Part shown: positions 17,581 to 26,894 of the stretch, in pieces
Numbering within the stretch: position 1 is the stretch's first letter
Layout: each line of letters starts with the position of its first letter
Assembly (NCBI RefSeq): GCF_029960815.1
Contig: NZ_JASBRE010000007.1
Coordinates: 124,001-188,000, forward strand
DNA: 64,000 nucleotides
From: Pseudomonas sp. AL03
Lineage (GTDB): Bacteria; Pseudomonadota; Gammaproteobacteria; Pseudomonadales; Pseudomonadaceae
Reading direction: 5' to 3'
Notes under the pieces: generated by a model
What the model saw: the letters and a program-made list of their open reading frames with translations, nothing else
The model's database searches: none
What the model was told of the DNA's origin: nothing
Position numbers and translations under genes: made by a program

Positions 17581-18270
17581 ATGCTCCGCCCTACCCTTCG
17601 CTTCGCCAGCCTGTGCGCAGGCTTGATGATCTCCGCGAGTGCCCTAGCGCTGTCGCTCAACGACCTGTCGCAACAAGACGCCACCGGCGGCCTCAAGGAT
17701 GCCCTGACTCAAGGTGCGCAACTGGCCGTGAAACAACTCGGCACGCCGGGCGGTTTCAGTAACAACCCGGACGTGAAGATCGAATTGCCGGGCAAGCTCG
17801 GCAAGGTCGCCAGCAAGATGAAGGCCTTCGGCATGGGCGCTCAGGTCGACCAGCTGGAAACCAGCATGAACAAAGCGGCTGAAACCGCCGTGACCCAGGC
17901 CCAGCCGATCCTGGTGGAGGCGGTGAAGAAAATGAGCGTGGAGGATGCCAAGGGCATTCTCAGCGGCGGTAAGGACTCCGCCACTCAATACCTGAGCAAA
18001 ACCAGCCGCGAACAGATCCGCGTGAAATTCCTGCCAATCGTCAAGCAAGCCACCGATCAGGTGGGCCTGGCCAAACAGTACAACTCGTTCGCAGGGCAAG
18101 CCGCAACGCTGGGTGTGTTGGACGCGAAGAACGCCAACATCGAAAGCTACGTGACCGAGCAGGCGTTGAACGGTTTGTTCGAGATGATTGGTAAACAAGA
18201 AGAAACCATCCGCCAGAATCCTGCGGCGGCAGCGACCAGTCTGGCGAAGAAGGTGTTTGGTACGTTGTAA
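17581..18270 (+). CDS. DUF4197 domain-containing exported protein
   Basis: A 229-residue protein with a cleavable-type signal peptide (FASLCAGLMISASALAL). It is followed by the DUF4197 region: GLKDALTQGAQLAVKQLG, KIELPGKLGKVASKMKAFG, MNKAAETAVTQAQPIL and GGKDSATQYLSK. The family is a helical periplasmic or outer-membrane-associated protein of unknown function in proteobacteria. An AAGGAAG ribosome binding site precedes ATG 17581. It is the last gene before a strong terminator. Confidence 0.85.
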   Translation: MLRPTLRFASLCAGLMISASALALSLNDLSQQDATGGLKDALTQGAQLAVKQLGTPGGFSNNPDVKIELPGKLGKVASKMKAFGMGAQVDQLETSMNKAAETAVTQAQPILVEAVKKMSVEDAKGILSGGKDSATQYLSKTSREQIRVKFLPIVKQATDQVGLAKQYNSFAGQAATLGVLDAKNANIESYVTEQALNGLFEMIGKQEETIRQNPAAAATSLAKKVFGTL

Positions 18271-18292
18271 TTATTGAGTGACTAAAACTCAC

Positions 18293-18334
18293 AAAAAGCC
18301 CGCTGACCTTTATAGGTTCAGCGGGCTTTTTCGT
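18293..18334 (+). terminator. Rho-independent terminator after the DUF4197 gene
   Basis: AAAAAGCCCGCTGA and TCAGCGGGCTTTTT form a near-perfect hairpin with an AT-rich loop (CCTTTATAGGT) and a T tract, 22 bp after the stop. Confidence 0.9.
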
Positions 18335-18788
18335 TTGTGATATTGCTGCGGATCGAGGTGTTCCAGGACGCGATATACCAACAACGCTAACAACGAAATC
18401 ATCTGTTGAATCGTCCCAAACCACTCAACAGGCCGAGCGTTAGCTCGCCTGCAGCTCTTGACCTTGACCCTCCCGCCCCTTCGGGAGGCTGAGTGGAGGT
18501 GTTCATCTGGGGGGAGGCGCGCAGCGCCGTTCGACGCAGTCGAACACATCGAGAGGAGGTCGAAGCGAAGCCGACCGGAGGCGATGCCCCCAGATGGACA
18601 CCGGAGCGAAGGAACGCCGAGCCTAAGCGAGGGGCCGGACGCTTGGGGCGAGACCTTTGCTTCCTTTGGGGCGTTTGCCAAAGGGAGTCGCCGTAAGGGC
18701 GAAACCATTAGTGGCCATTACCGCAGCAACGGATATGTACTCAATCAACAAGCGCATGGTCGGCCCGAAGGCCGCCAAGATCAAAAGA
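18335..18788. repeat. Intergenic region with a long Pseudomonas-type repeat (half copy)
   Basis: About 450 bp without a credible gene. From about 18480 it is purine-rich, then from 18650 to 18745 it parallels the right arm of the long inverted repeat at 32763-33103: GAGACC, a CCTTTGGGGC block, GCCAAAGGGAGTCGC, GCGAAACCA, then ACGGATATGTA. Short frames here translate repeat sequence and are not annotated. A TTCGAC/GTCGAA hairpin lies near 18530-18550. Confidence 0.6.
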
Positions 18789-21700
18789 TCAAACGGCCTC
18801 TTTCTTGACCCTGAACCAAGCCGCATACAGCGCCGGCAAAAACAGCAACGTCAACGCCGTCGCCACAATCAACCCACCCATGATCGCCACCGCCATCGGC
18901 CCGAAGAACACACTGCGCGACAGCGGAATCATCGCCAGCACCGCCGCGAGCGCAGTCAACACAATCGGCCGGAAACGCCGCACCGTAGCTTCGATAATCG
19001 CTTGCCACGGTTTGAGCCCGGCGGCGATGTCCTGCTCGATCTGGTCCACCAGAATCACCGAGTTACGCATGATCATCCCCGACAACGCGATGGTCCCGAG
19101 CATGGCAACGAAACCGAATGGCTGACGGAACACTATCAAAAACAGTGTTACACCGATCAACCCCAGCGGCGCTGTCAGAAACACCATCACGGTGCGTGAG
19201 AAACTGCGCAGTTGCAGCATCAGTAACGTCAGCACCACCACGATGAAAAGCGGCACACCGGCCTTCACCGAGTTTTGCCCACGGGCCGAGTCTTCTACCG
19301 TGCCGCCGACCTCCAGCAGATACCCGTCCGGTAGCTCGGCACGAACCGGATCGAGAGTTGGCATGATCTGCTGCACCAGCGTCGCCGGTTGTTCCTTGCC
19401 GTAAATGTCGGCGCGCACCGTCACGTTAGGCAAGCGGCTGCGGTGCCAGATGATGCCTTCTTCGAAACCGTATTCCAGCGTCGCGATTTGCGACAGCGCT
19501 ACGCTGCGGCCGTTGTCAGTTGGTACGGCCAGACTCGGCAGCAACGACAGCTCGGTGCGCTCATGCAACGTGCCGCGCAACAGAATCTCGATCAATTCGT
19601 TGTCTTCACGGTACTGGCTGACGCTGGAACCGGTCAGTGAGCTTTGCAGGAACTTCGACAGGTTCGCAGTGCTCACGCCAAGCGCCCGGGCACGGTCCTG
19701 ATCAACGTTCAGATAAACAACTTTGCTCGGTTCCTCCCAGTCCAGATGGACGTTGGCCACGTGCGGGTTCTCGCGAACCTTGGCCGCGACTTTACGAGCC
19801 AGCGCGCGGACTTCCTCGATGTGCTCACCGGTGACCCGGAACTGCACCGGATAGCCAACCGGCGGCCCGTTCTCCAGACGCGTAACCCGCGAACGCAGGG
19901 CCGGGAATTGTTCATTGAGGGTTTCGATCAGCCAGGTGCGCAGGGTTTCGCGCTCCTCGATGGTCTTGGCCAGGACTACAAACTGCGCGAAGCTCGCCGC
20001 AGGAAGTTGTTGATCCAGCGGTAGGTAAAAACGCGGCGAACCGGTGCCAACGTAAGCGACATAGTTGTCGATACCGGCGTGATCCTTCAGCAGTGCTTCG
20101 AGGCGTTTGACCTCATCGCTGGTGTTGCTTAGTGATGCACCCTCGGCCAGTTTCAGATCGACCATCAATTCCAGACGACCCGATGCCGGGAAAAACTGCT
20201 GTGGCACAAAGCGAAACAGGACGACAGAGCCGATAAACAACACGACCGTCAGGACAATGACCGTCTTGCGCCGCTGCACGCACCACTCCACCAGGCGCCT
20301 GACGCGCTGATAGAACGGCGTGCCGTAAGGGTCGGACTGGCCGTCGCCGGTGCCGTGTTTGGCTGCATGAATTTTCGCCAGATCCGGCAGGAGTTTCTCC
20401 CCCAGATACGGCACAAACACCACGGCGGCCACCCACGAGGCCAGCAGCGCGATGGTCACCACCTGGAAGATCGAACGGGTGTATTCGCCGGTACCCGATT
20501 GCGCAGTGGCTATCGGCAGGAAGCCGGCAGCGGTGATCAGTGTCCCGGTGAGCATCGGGAATGCGGTGCTGGTCCAGGCGTAACTGGCCGCCTTGATCCG
20601 GTCGAAGCCCTGCTCCATTTTGATCGCCATCATCTCCACGGCGATGATCGCGTCGTCCACCAACAATCCCAGCGCCAGCACCAACGCCCCGAGGGAAATC
20701 TTGTGCAGGCCAATGCCGAGGTAATACATGCAGGCGAAGGTCATCGCCAATACCAAAGGAATCGCCAGCGCTACCACCATGCCGGTGCGCACACCGAGGG
20801 AGAAAAAGCTCACCAGCAGGACGATTGCCAGCGCTTCCACCAGCACCTGAACAAATTCGCCGACGCTGCTTTTCACTGCGGCTGGCTGGTCGGAGACCTT
20901 GCGCAGCTGCATACCGGCAGGGAGATTTTTCTGGATCCGGTCGAACTCGATTTCCAGCGCCTTGCCCAGCACCAGAATGTCGCCACCGTCCTTCATCGCC
21001 ACGGCCAGACCGATGGCATTTTCCGCCATGAAGCGCATACGCGGCGCCGGCGGATCATTAAAACCGCGATGCACATCCGCCACATCGGAGATGCGGAAGC
21101 TGCGATCTCCTACGCGAATCGGGAAGCTCTTGATCTCTTCGACTGTCTGAAAATTCCCCGAGACGCGTAGCTGCAAGCGTTCGCTGGTGGTCTCGAAGAA
21201 CCCGGCGGTGGACACCGCGTTCTGTTCTTCAAGGGCCTGCTGCACCGCCGCCAAAGGGAGGCCCAGGGTGGCGAGTTTGACGTTGGAGAGTTCGATCCAG
21301 ATCTTCTCGTCCTGTAATCCGAGCAGATCGACCTTGCCCACATCCTTGACCCGTTGCAGCTGAATCTGGACGCGGTCGGCGTAGTCCTTAAGCACCGCGT
21401 AATCAAAACCGTCGCCGGTCAGCGCGTAGATATTGCCAAACGTTGTGCCGAACTCATCGTTGAAGAATGGCCCCTGGATGCCCGGTGGCAGGGTCTGGCG
21501 GATGTCGCTGATTTTCTTGCGAACCTGGTACCAGAGGGCCGGGATTTCCACCGAGTGCATGGAATCACGGGCGACGAACGTCACCTGGGACTCACCCGGA
21601 CGGGAGAACGAAACGATGCGCTCGTACTCGCCGGTTTCCATCAGTTTCTTTTCAATGCGCTCGGTGACCTGGCGCGACACTTCCTGCGCCGTGGCCCCCG

Positions 21701-21860
21701 GCCAAATGGTACGAATCACCATGGCCTTGAAGGTGAACGGCGGGTCTTCACTTTGGCCGAGTTTGGTGTAGGACAGTGCGCCGACAACTGCCAGCAAGAG
21801 CATCAGGAACAGTACGATCTGGCGATTACGCAGCGCCCATTCGGAAAGATTGAAACCCAT
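18789..21860 (-). CDS. mexK: RND efflux transporter inner-membrane subunit, MexK type
   Basis: A 1023-residue HAE-RND proton antiporter subunit. It has 12 membrane helices with two large periplasmic loops, and starts LSEWALRNRQIVLFLMLLLA as in this subfamily. The proton-relay Asp pair is in LGLLVDDAIIAVEMMAIK (TM4). The repeated core is seen again in the C-terminal half (IALSGMIMRNSVILVDQIEQ). It follows mexJ by six bases, and the divergent TetR gene matches mexL, as in P. aeruginosa mexL-mexJK, where the pump exports triclosan, macrolides and tetracycline with OprM/OpmH. No outer-membrane channel gene is in the window. Substrates are inferred. Confidence 0.85.
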   Translation of the reverse strand: MGFNLSEWALRNRQIVLFLMLLLAVVGALSYTKLGQSEDPPFTFKAMVIRTIWPGATAQEVSRQVTERIEKKLMETGEYERIVSFSRPGESQVTFVARDSMHSVEIPALWYQVRKKISDIRQTLPPGIQGPFFNDEFGTTFGNIYALTGDGFDYAVLKDYADRVQIQLQRVKDVGKVDLLGLQDEKIWIELSNVKLATLGLPLAAVQQALEEQNAVSTAGFFETTSERLQLRVSGNFQTVEEIKSFPIRVGDRSFRISDVADVHRGFNDPPAPRMRFMAENAIGLAVAMKDGGDILVLGKALEIEFDRIQKNLPAGMQLRKVSDQPAAVKSSVGEFVQVLVEALAIVLLVSFFSLGVRTGMVVALAIPLVLAMTFACMYYLGIGLHKISLGALVLALGLLVDDAIIAVEMMAIKMEQGFDRIKAASYAWTSTAFPMLTGTLITAAGFLPIATAQSGTGEYTRSIFQVVTIALLASWVAAVVFVPYLGEKLLPDLAKIHAAKHGTGDGQSDPYGTPFYQRVRRLVEWCVQRRKTVIVLTVVLFIGSVVLFRFVPQQFFPASGRLELMVDLKLAEGASLSNTSDEVKRLEALLKDHAGIDNYVAYVGTGSPRFYLPLDQQLPAASFAQFVVLAKTIEERETLRTWLIETLNEQFPALRSRVTRLENGPPVGYPVQFRVTGEHIEEVRALARKVAAKVRENPHVANVHLDWEEPSKVVYLNVDQDRARALGVSTANLSKFLQSSLTGSSVSQYREDNELIEILLRGTLHERTELSLLPSLAVPTDNGRSVALSQIATLEYGFEEGIIWHRSRLPNVTVRADIYGKEQPATLVQQIMPTLDPVRAELPDGYLLEVGGTVEDSARGQNSVKAGVPLFIVVVLTLLMLQLRSFSRTVMVFLTAPLGLIGVTLFLIVFRQPFGFVAMLGTIALSGMIMRNSVILVDQIEQDIAAGLKPWQAIIEATVRRFRPIVLTALAAVLAMIPLSRSVFFGPMAVAIMGGLIVATALTLLFLPALYAAWFRVKKEAV

Positions 21861-21866
21861 CGGGGA

Positions 21867-22967
21867 TTACTCCTTGTCCGCCAGATTGACCACGCGGTTG
21901 GAGCGATCCACCGGGCGCACTTGCTGCCCGTCATGAAGCACATGAACACCCGCCGCCACCACCCAATCGCTGGCGTTCAGGCCCTCGAGCACCGGCACGG
22001 TTTTCTCGCCGAAGGCACCGACCCGGACCGGGGCTTTTTTCAAGGTGTTGTTGGCGCCAAGCACCCAAACGTAGGTGGCACCGTTTTCCGCGGTGACGGC
22101 CGACAGTGGTACCGACAGCGACACCACGTCGGCGGTCTGGATGAACACTCGGGCGCTCTGGCCGAGTTCTGCGGGGACCTTGCCGGCGGTGAAGGCGATG
22201 CGGGCGGCAAAGGTGCGCGATTTTGGATCGGCAGCAGGCGACAGTTCACGGATGCGCCCGGCGAAACGTTGGTCGGGTTGGGTCCAGAGTTCTACCGAGA
22301 CTGGCTGAGCGACCTTGAAACGGCCGAAGCTTTGTTCCGGCAGGCTGATCGACACTTCGCGCTCACCATCGGTGGCGAGGGTAAACACTGTTTGCCCGGC
22401 CGCCACGACTTGCCCGACTTCAACCGCACGTTTGGCCACGACGCCATCCTGAGGCGCACGCAGCACGGCGTAACTGGCCTGATTGGTCGAGACGTTGAAT
22501 TCGGCTTTGATTTGCTTGAGGCGTGCTTCACCCGATCGGTAAAGGTTTTCAGAATTGTCGTACTGCGAACGGCTGACCATCTGACGGTCCATCAAGGTCT
22601 TGTAGCGATCGCGCTCGGCGCGCACCAGGCTCAGATTGGCCTCGGCAGCGGCGACCTGGGCGCGGGTGGCTTCCAGTTGCAGGCGTACATCCTGAGGATC
22701 GAGCTCCGCCAACGGTTGGTCGGCCTTGACCCGCTGTCCCTCTTCGACCAGTCGTCGACTGACTTTGCCGCCAATGCGAAACGCCAGGTCCGGCTCATAC
22801 CGTGCGCGGACTTCACCGGGAAAACTTTCCATCGCCTGAGCCGAAGGCTCTGGCTGCACGACCATGGCCGGGCGAATGGTGACTTGAGGCGCCTCTTCGT
22901 GACCACACGCAGACAATAAAAACACCAGACTGACTGGCAACGCGAGAGGCAAGGCATAGCGGAACAT
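21867..22967 (-). CDS. mexJ: RND efflux periplasmic adaptor (membrane fusion) lipoprotein, MexJ type
   Basis: A 366-residue adaptor with signal and lipobox (LPVSLVFLLSACG). The lipoyl halves flank an alpha-helical hairpin (EATRAQVAAAEANLSLVRAE to EARLKQIKAEFNV), followed by beta-barrel and membrane-proximal domains (GVVAKRAVEVGQVVAAGQTV, PVRVGAFGEKTVPVLEGL). It links the RND pump to an outer-membrane channel. The start at 22967 is chosen because it places the lipobox correctly; an in-frame upstream extension to 23060 would overlap the operator region and the divergent gene. Confidence 0.87.
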   Translation of the reverse strand: MFRYALPLALPVSLVFLLSACGHEEAPQVTIRPAMVVQPEPSAQAMESFPGEVRARYEPDLAFRIGGKVSRRLVEEGQRVKADQPLAELDPQDVRLQLEATRAQVAAAEANLSLVRAERDRYKTLMDRQMVSRSQYDNSENLYRSGEARLKQIKAEFNVSTNQASYAVLRAPQDGVVAKRAVEVGQVVAAGQTVFTLATDGEREVSISLPEQSFGRFKVAQPVSVELWTQPDQRFAGRIRELSPAADPKSRTFAARIAFTAGKVPAELGQSARVFIQTADVVSLSVPLSAVTAENGATYVWVLGANNTLKKAPVRVGAFGEKTVPVLEGLNASDWVVAAGVHVLHDGQQVRPVDRSNRVVNLADKE

Positions 22968-23001
22968 GGTGAAGGACCTTTCGCTAATGGTGCTTGGAAT
23001 A

Positions 23002-23018
23002 ATTATACTGGGCAGTAT
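23002..23018. promoter_or_regulatory. Probable MexL operator overlapping the mexJK -10 element
   Basis: The 14-bp inverted repeat ATACTG-GG-CAGTAT (23005-23018) lies in the 93-bp gap between mexJ and mexL. On the minus strand TATAAT (23007-23002) overlaps the palindrome, so binding would block the mexJK promoter. A related half-site (CCAGTCCAGTAA) lies at about 23039-23050 near the mexL start. Confidence 0.6.
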
Positions 23019-23060
23019 GTTATTAATAGCAAACTCACCAGTCCAGTAATAAAAGCGCAT

Positions 23061-23705
23061 ATGCCTAACAATCTTTCAGCACCCAACGGCCCAGGCCGTC
23101 CCAAGGATTTGGCCAAGCGCCGAGCGATCCTTGATGCGGCGAAAATTCTGTTTCTGAGCAAGGGTTATGCGAATACCAGCATGGACGCCGTGGCGGCCGA
23201 GGCCGGTGTGTCGAAGCTGACGGTCTACAGCCATTTCGACGACAAGGAGACGCTGTTCTCCGCCGCCGTCATGGCCAAGTGCGAAGAACAGTTGCCGACG
23301 CTGTTTTTTGAATTGCCGGACGGCATTGCCGTTGAAACGGTGCTGTTGAACATCGCGCGCGGTTTTCATCAGCTGATCAACAGCGACGAATCGGTCAACC
23401 TGCATCGACTGATGATGACGCTGGGCAGCCAAGACCCGAAACTTTCGCTGATCTTCTTCGAGGCTGGGCCTGAGCGCATGCTGCATGGCATGGAGCGGTT
23501 GCTGATCAAGGTTGATCAGAGCGGTACCTTGAGCATCGACAAACCGCGCAATGCGGCCGAGCATTTCTTCTGCTTGCTCAAGGGTGCGGGGAATTTCAGG
23601 CTGCTTTACGGATGTGGCGAGCCGTTGACCGGGGAGGCGGCCGAGAGCCATGTGCAGGAAGTGGTGAGGTTGTTTATGCGGGCTTATCGGCCAGAGACAG
23701 CCTGA
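23061..23705 (+). CDS. mexL: TetR-family repressor, MexL type
   Basis: A 214-residue TetR regulator. The N-terminal helix-turn-helix is in NTSMDAVAAEAGVSKLTVYS (about residues 37-56), preceded by KRRAILDAAKILFLSKGY, with a helical ligand-binding C-terminal domain. It is divergent from mexJK with a palindrome between. P. aeruginosa MexL represses mexJK and itself, so autoregulation through the shared operator is likely. The ATG at 23061 follows the motif GCGCAT closely and a canonical ribosome binding site is not evident, so the transcript may be leader-poor. Confidence 0.85.
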   Translation: MPNNLSAPNGPGRPKDLAKRRAILDAAKILFLSKGYANTSMDAVAAEAGVSKLTVYSHFDDKETLFSAAVMAKCEEQLPTLFFELPDGIAVETVLLNIARGFHQLINSDESVNLHRLMMTLGSQDPKLSLIFFEAGPERMLHGMERLLIKVDQSGTLSIDKPRNAAEHFFCLLKGAGNFRLLYGCGEPLTGEAAESHVQEVVRLFMRAYRPETA

Positions 23706-23731
23706 TAGATAGTGGGTGTCTGGTCCGGCGC

Positions 23732-23812
23732 CTTCGCGGGCAAGTCGGATCGCCGCACCGCTCGCTCCTACAGGATCTCCACTAACCCGTAGGAGCGAGG
23801 CTTGCCCGCGAA
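23732..23812. repeat. REP doublet after mexL
   Basis: Inverted units TTCGCGGGCAAGTCGGATCG... and GTAGGAGCGAGGCTTGCCCG form a pair between the convergent mexL and rsmJ genes. The first unit has the divergent 'GTCGGATCGCCGCACCGCTC' form also present at 58772. Confidence 0.8.
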
Positions 23813-23827
23813 TGGTTCTACGCGGTC

Positions 23828-24610
23828 TTAAGGCTTCAGCGCTTTCTTCGGATAAATGTCATACCGACTGGATTTACCATCCAGTGCATGGCTCGGCTTC
23901 GGCCCTTCAATGCACGGTGCCTTGCGCGGCCGCTTGACCACCACCCGGTGGCTGGCCAGGGCCAACGCGGCTTCGAGCAATGCAGGGGCATCCGGATCAT
24001 CGCCGACCAGCGGCCGAAACAGGCGCATCTCCTTCTTCACCAAGGCAGTTTTCTCACGATGGGGAAACATCGGGTCGAGGTAAATCACCTGCGGCGGCTC
24101 GCCTTCCCAATTGCGCATCACCTCGATCGAATTGCCCTTGAGCAAGCGCATCCGCGCCACGATCGGCGCCACATCAAAGTCTTCCGCGCCGCGCGCCAGG
24201 CCATCTTCAAGCAAAGCGCCAATCAGCGGCTGACGCTCGATCAGGCTCATCTCGCAGCCCAGGCTCGCCAGCACGAACGCATCTTTGCCCAACCCCGCCG
24301 TGGCATCCAGTACGCGTGGACGCACGCCTTGGGCAACCCCGACAGCCTTGGCGATCATCTGACCGCTACCGCCGCCGTACAAGCGGCGATGGGCCGCACC
24401 GCCCTCGACGAAGTCCACCCGCACCGGCCCCGGCGCATCCGGCCCCAGTTGTTGCAGTTGTAAACCCTGTTCGCCCACCTGCAAGACAAACTCGCCGTCA
24501 TCCACCTGCATGGGCAAGCCCAGGCGCTCGGCCCATTGTTCGGCCTGTGGCTGATAAGTCTCGGCCAGGGCCTCGACATGGATGCGGCAGGCCGCAGGTT
24601 GCTCAATCAT
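23828..24610 (-). CDS. rsmJ: 16S rRNA (guanine-1516 N2) methyltransferase
   Basis: A 260-residue SAM methyltransferase of the RsmJ (YhiQ) family. SAM-binding motif I is in [20 protein letters not shown]. The catalytic-type motif region is [20 protein letters not shown] (DPMFP), as in N2-guanine methyltransferases, and the [18 protein letters not shown] segment is a family hallmark. It modifies G1516 in helix 45 region of 16S rRNA. It is convergent with mexL, and its start region is divergent from the next gene. Confidence 0.9.
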   Translation of the reverse strand: MIEQPAACRIHVEALAETYQPQAEQWAERLGLPMQVDDGEFVLQVGEQGLQLQQLGPDAPGPVRVDFVEGGAAHRRLYGGGSGQMIAKAVGVAQGVRPRVLDATAGLGKDAFVLASLGCEMSLIERQPLIGALLEDGLARGAEDFDVAPIVARMRLLKGNSIEVMRNWEGEPPQVIYLDPMFPHREKTALVKKEMRLFRPLVGDDPDAPALLEAALALASHRVVVKRPRKAPCIEGPKPSHALDGKSSRYDIYPKKALKP

Positions 24611-24703
24611 GGGAAAAGGTGCTCAAAAAATTAATGATCGGCAAAAACGGCCGATAACAAAACTATCGAGCATTTTGCCAGAGCTGAGCGTCGACCGAGA
24701 GAA

Positions 24704-25324
24704 ATGTCAGACATTCAAACCACATCCGTAGGCTACATCTCGCGTCATGGCGATTATGGCCTGCGAAACTCCCAAGCACTGAGCGGCGTCAGTCATCTGT
24801 GGCAAGATTTCTTTGCCCAGGCCCTGGCCGAACAGTCGAGTGATGTGGTGCCTGCATGCGGGACTTTCCCACCGGTTGATCTCGAGAGCCCGGTCGAGCC
24901 GACCGTCGGCAGCGAACTCTACGCACACATCATTTCCCAGCGTGAATGCGATGTGAAAGAAACCGAGGTCCGCCCGCCGGAGCCACTGTTCCTGCCGATT
25001 GCCGAGTTCGACATGGACCTGGCCGACAAACCGTTCCCACCGTTCCCGGTACAAGAAATCGTCGCTCAACAGAAACAACAGGACTTCGAAAGCAGCTGGG
25101 TTCGCCCGATCGTGCTCACAGCCGGTCAACCACTGCCAGCGCCTGACGCCGCACCGCAACCGCGTCCGCTGCACCTGCCGATCGCCGAATTCGAACTCGA
25201 TCTGCTGGACAAGCCATTCCCGCCATTCTCGCCCGAAGCGCTGGTGGAGCAACAGAAACAACTCGATTTCGACAACGGCTGGGCTCGCCCGATCGTCCTG
25301 CAGAACCTGCGCATCGCCGCCTGA
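24704..25324 (+). CDS. Hypothetical protein with two tandem 42-residue motifs
   Basis: A 206-residue soluble protein that I cannot assign. Residues 97-138 and 158-199 are two imperfect copies of one motif. Each has LPIAEF, then an acidic stretch (DMDLADKP / ELDLLDKP), FPPF, an EQQKQ-type helix, and ends RPIVL. A Pro/Ala linker joins them. No signal peptide, membrane helix or known catalytic motif is visible. The N-terminal part (HLWQDFFAQALAEQ) looks helical. The repeat pattern suggests a duplicated binding or docking segment. The start ATG 24704 follows GAGAGA and is divergent from rsmJ with about 90 bp between. Confidence 0.7.
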   Translation: MSDIQTTSVGYISRHGDYGLRNSQALSGVSHLWQDFFAQALAEQSSDVVPACGTFPPVDLESPVEPTVGSELYAHIISQRECDVKETEVRPPEPLFLPIAEFDMDLADKPFPPFPVQEIVAQQKQQDFESSWVRPIVLTAGQPLPAPDAAPQPRPLHLPIAEFELDLLDKPFPPFSPEALVEQQKQLDFDNGWARPIVLQNLRIAA

Positions 25325-25341
25325 CCTTCAATAACAGGCCC

Positions 25342-26037
25342 TCAGCGACACACCCACCATGGCCCGACATCCACATGAAAGTGATTGCGATGGGCGGCGT
25401 TGTAATCCGGGCTTAATACCACACTGAACATGTCGCAGGCGCCATCGCGGACCTGGCGTAAAAACTGTGCGTCCTGATTATCCTTCGGCCAATCCTTGAG
25501 CACGTTGATGGATCGGCCATCGGCCAACCGAAACCCGGCGATATCCAGTGCGTTGGCGCTGGCATGCTGGCTGCGTCTGCCGTTTTCGCGGCTGTAGACG
25601 TTGCGGCAGGCAAAGCTGCCAAGATGGTCGACACGCGTAACCGCTTGGCCGTACACCGCCTGTGCCGCCGGTTGCAGGGCGTGGTGTTCGAACAGGGCGA
25701 ACGACACCGCCAGGCGACAACTGGCGAGGAAACTGCTGCTCAGGGCCACCTCGCCGCCTTGCACACGCAACGTGTTGATCAACGGGCACGTTGCGTCGGG
25801 GCTGTCGGCCCGACGGGTCACGCGCAATCCAGAGCTGCTCAGGGCTAGATCGCACAACTGCGGATCATCGCGCAGGCGCATCAGTTTGTAGCGGGTCAGA
25901 AAGTTGGGCGCGGCCTTTACGTCCAGCGGTGCCCAGGGATCCCACTGCGGCGGCAGTGAGATCCAGCCACGCCAGACGCTCACGGCCGCCGCACCAATGA
26001 TTAACAGCATCAAAAGCGACCACCACCGAAACCGCAT
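25342..26037 (-). CDS. Extensin-family protein
   Basis: A 231-residue protein with one N-terminal membrane helix (WSLLMLLIIGAAAVSVW) and a periplasmic extensin C-terminal-like domain: CPLINTLRVQGGEVALSS, YGQAVTRVDHLGSFACRNVY, and RRSQHASANALDIAGF with the SxHxxxxAxDI signature. HRNHFHVDVG completes the metal-type His/Asp set, reminiscent of LAS peptidases (D-Ala-D-Ala or L,D-type). A peptidoglycan hydrolase role is plausible by this resemblance but unproven. It follows the PEP-mutase gene by two bases on the same strand, suggesting co-transcription. Confidence 0.85.
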   Translation of the reverse strand: MRFRWWSLLMLLIIGAAAVSVWRGWISLPPQWDPWAPLDVKAAPNFLTRYKLMRLRDDPQLCDLALSSSGLRVTRRADSPDATCPLINTLRVQGGEVALSSSFLASCRLAVSFALFEHHALQPAAQAVYGQAVTRVDHLGSFACRNVYSRENGRRSQHASANALDIAGFRLADGRSINVLKDWPKDNQDAQFLRQVRDGACDMFSVVLSPDYNAAHRNHFHVDVGPWWVCR

Positions 26038-26039
26038 CG

Positions 26040-26861
26040 TCAGCCCTTGAACAATTGATTGGCCTGGGCGTACGGCATGGATCGCGACGTGAACCCGAAC
26101 GTGCCCGACTTCTGGATCTCCTCGGCTGCGCGGAAAAACTCGCCATACGCGGCCAGGGCCAGCGCCGAACCGACGCTGATGCGTTTGACGCCCATTTCGC
26201 TCAACTGCTCGACCGTCAATTTCAGTCCGCCAGACATCAACACATTGACCGGTTTCGGCGCCACGGCACGGACCACCGCCAACACATCCTCAGCACTGCG
26301 CAGACCCGGCGCATAAAGTACGTCGGCGCCCGCCTCGGCAAACGCCTGCAAGCGGCGGAGGGTATCGGCGAGATCAGGATTGCCGTGCAGAAAGTTCTCG
26401 GCCCGGGCTGTCAGCACGAAAGGAAACGGCAAGCTGCGAGCTGCTGCCACGGCAGCCTTGATGCGTGCCACGGCATGCTCGAAGCAGTAAATCGGCGTTT
26501 CTTCACGACCCGTGGCATCTTCGATCGAGCCGCCGACCGCACCGGCCTCTGCTGCACGCAAAATACTCTGTGCGCATTCGGCTGGATCGTCAGAGAAGCC
26601 GTTTTCCAGATCGACGGCGACGGGCAGATCAGTTGCCGCGACAATCGCCCGAACGTTTGCCAGGGTGTCGTCCAGCGTCAACGCGCCATCGGGGCGGGCG
26701 TTGGAAAAGGCGTAACCGGCACTGGTGGTCGCCAGCGCTTCGAAACCAAGGCTGGCGAGCATTTTCGCCGAGCCGGCGTCCCACGGGTTGGGAATGACAA
26801 AAGCGCCCTCGCGTTCGTGCAGTGCTTTGAACGCTTGGGCTCGAAGGGTTTGCGCATCCAT
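26040..26861 (-). CDS. Isocitrate lyase/phosphoenolpyruvate mutase-family protein
   Basis: A 273-residue alpha/beta-barrel enzyme of the ICL/PEPM superfamily. Key segments are NPWDAGSAKMLASLGFEA at the N-terminus, LPVAVDLENGFSDDP with metal-binding Asp, GGSIEDATG with conserved Glu-Asp, and VLTARAENFLHG. The catalytic Cys of isocitrate lyase (KKCGH) is absent, so the reaction is probably a C-C or P-C lyase such as carboxyphosphonoenolpyruvate or oxaloacetate-type chemistry; the substrate cannot be read from the sequence. It is upstream of the extensin-like gene in the same strand cluster. Confidence 0.82.
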   Translation of the reverse strand: MDAQTLRAQAFKALHEREGAFVIPNPWDAGSAKMLASLGFEALATTSAGYAFSNARPDGALTLDDTLANVRAIVAATDLPVAVDLENGFSDDPAECAQSILRAAEAGAVGGSIEDATGREETPIYCFEHAVARIKAAVAAARSLPFPFVLTARAENFLHGNPDLADTLRRLQAFAEAGADVLYAPGLRSAEDVLAVVRAVAPKPVNVLMSGGLKLTVEQLSEMGVKRISVGSALALAAYGEFFRAAEEIQKSGTFGFTSRSMPYAQANQLFKG

Positions 26862-26894
26862 TGGCAGGCTCCTGAAAAAGGCAAGGAAACCGCT

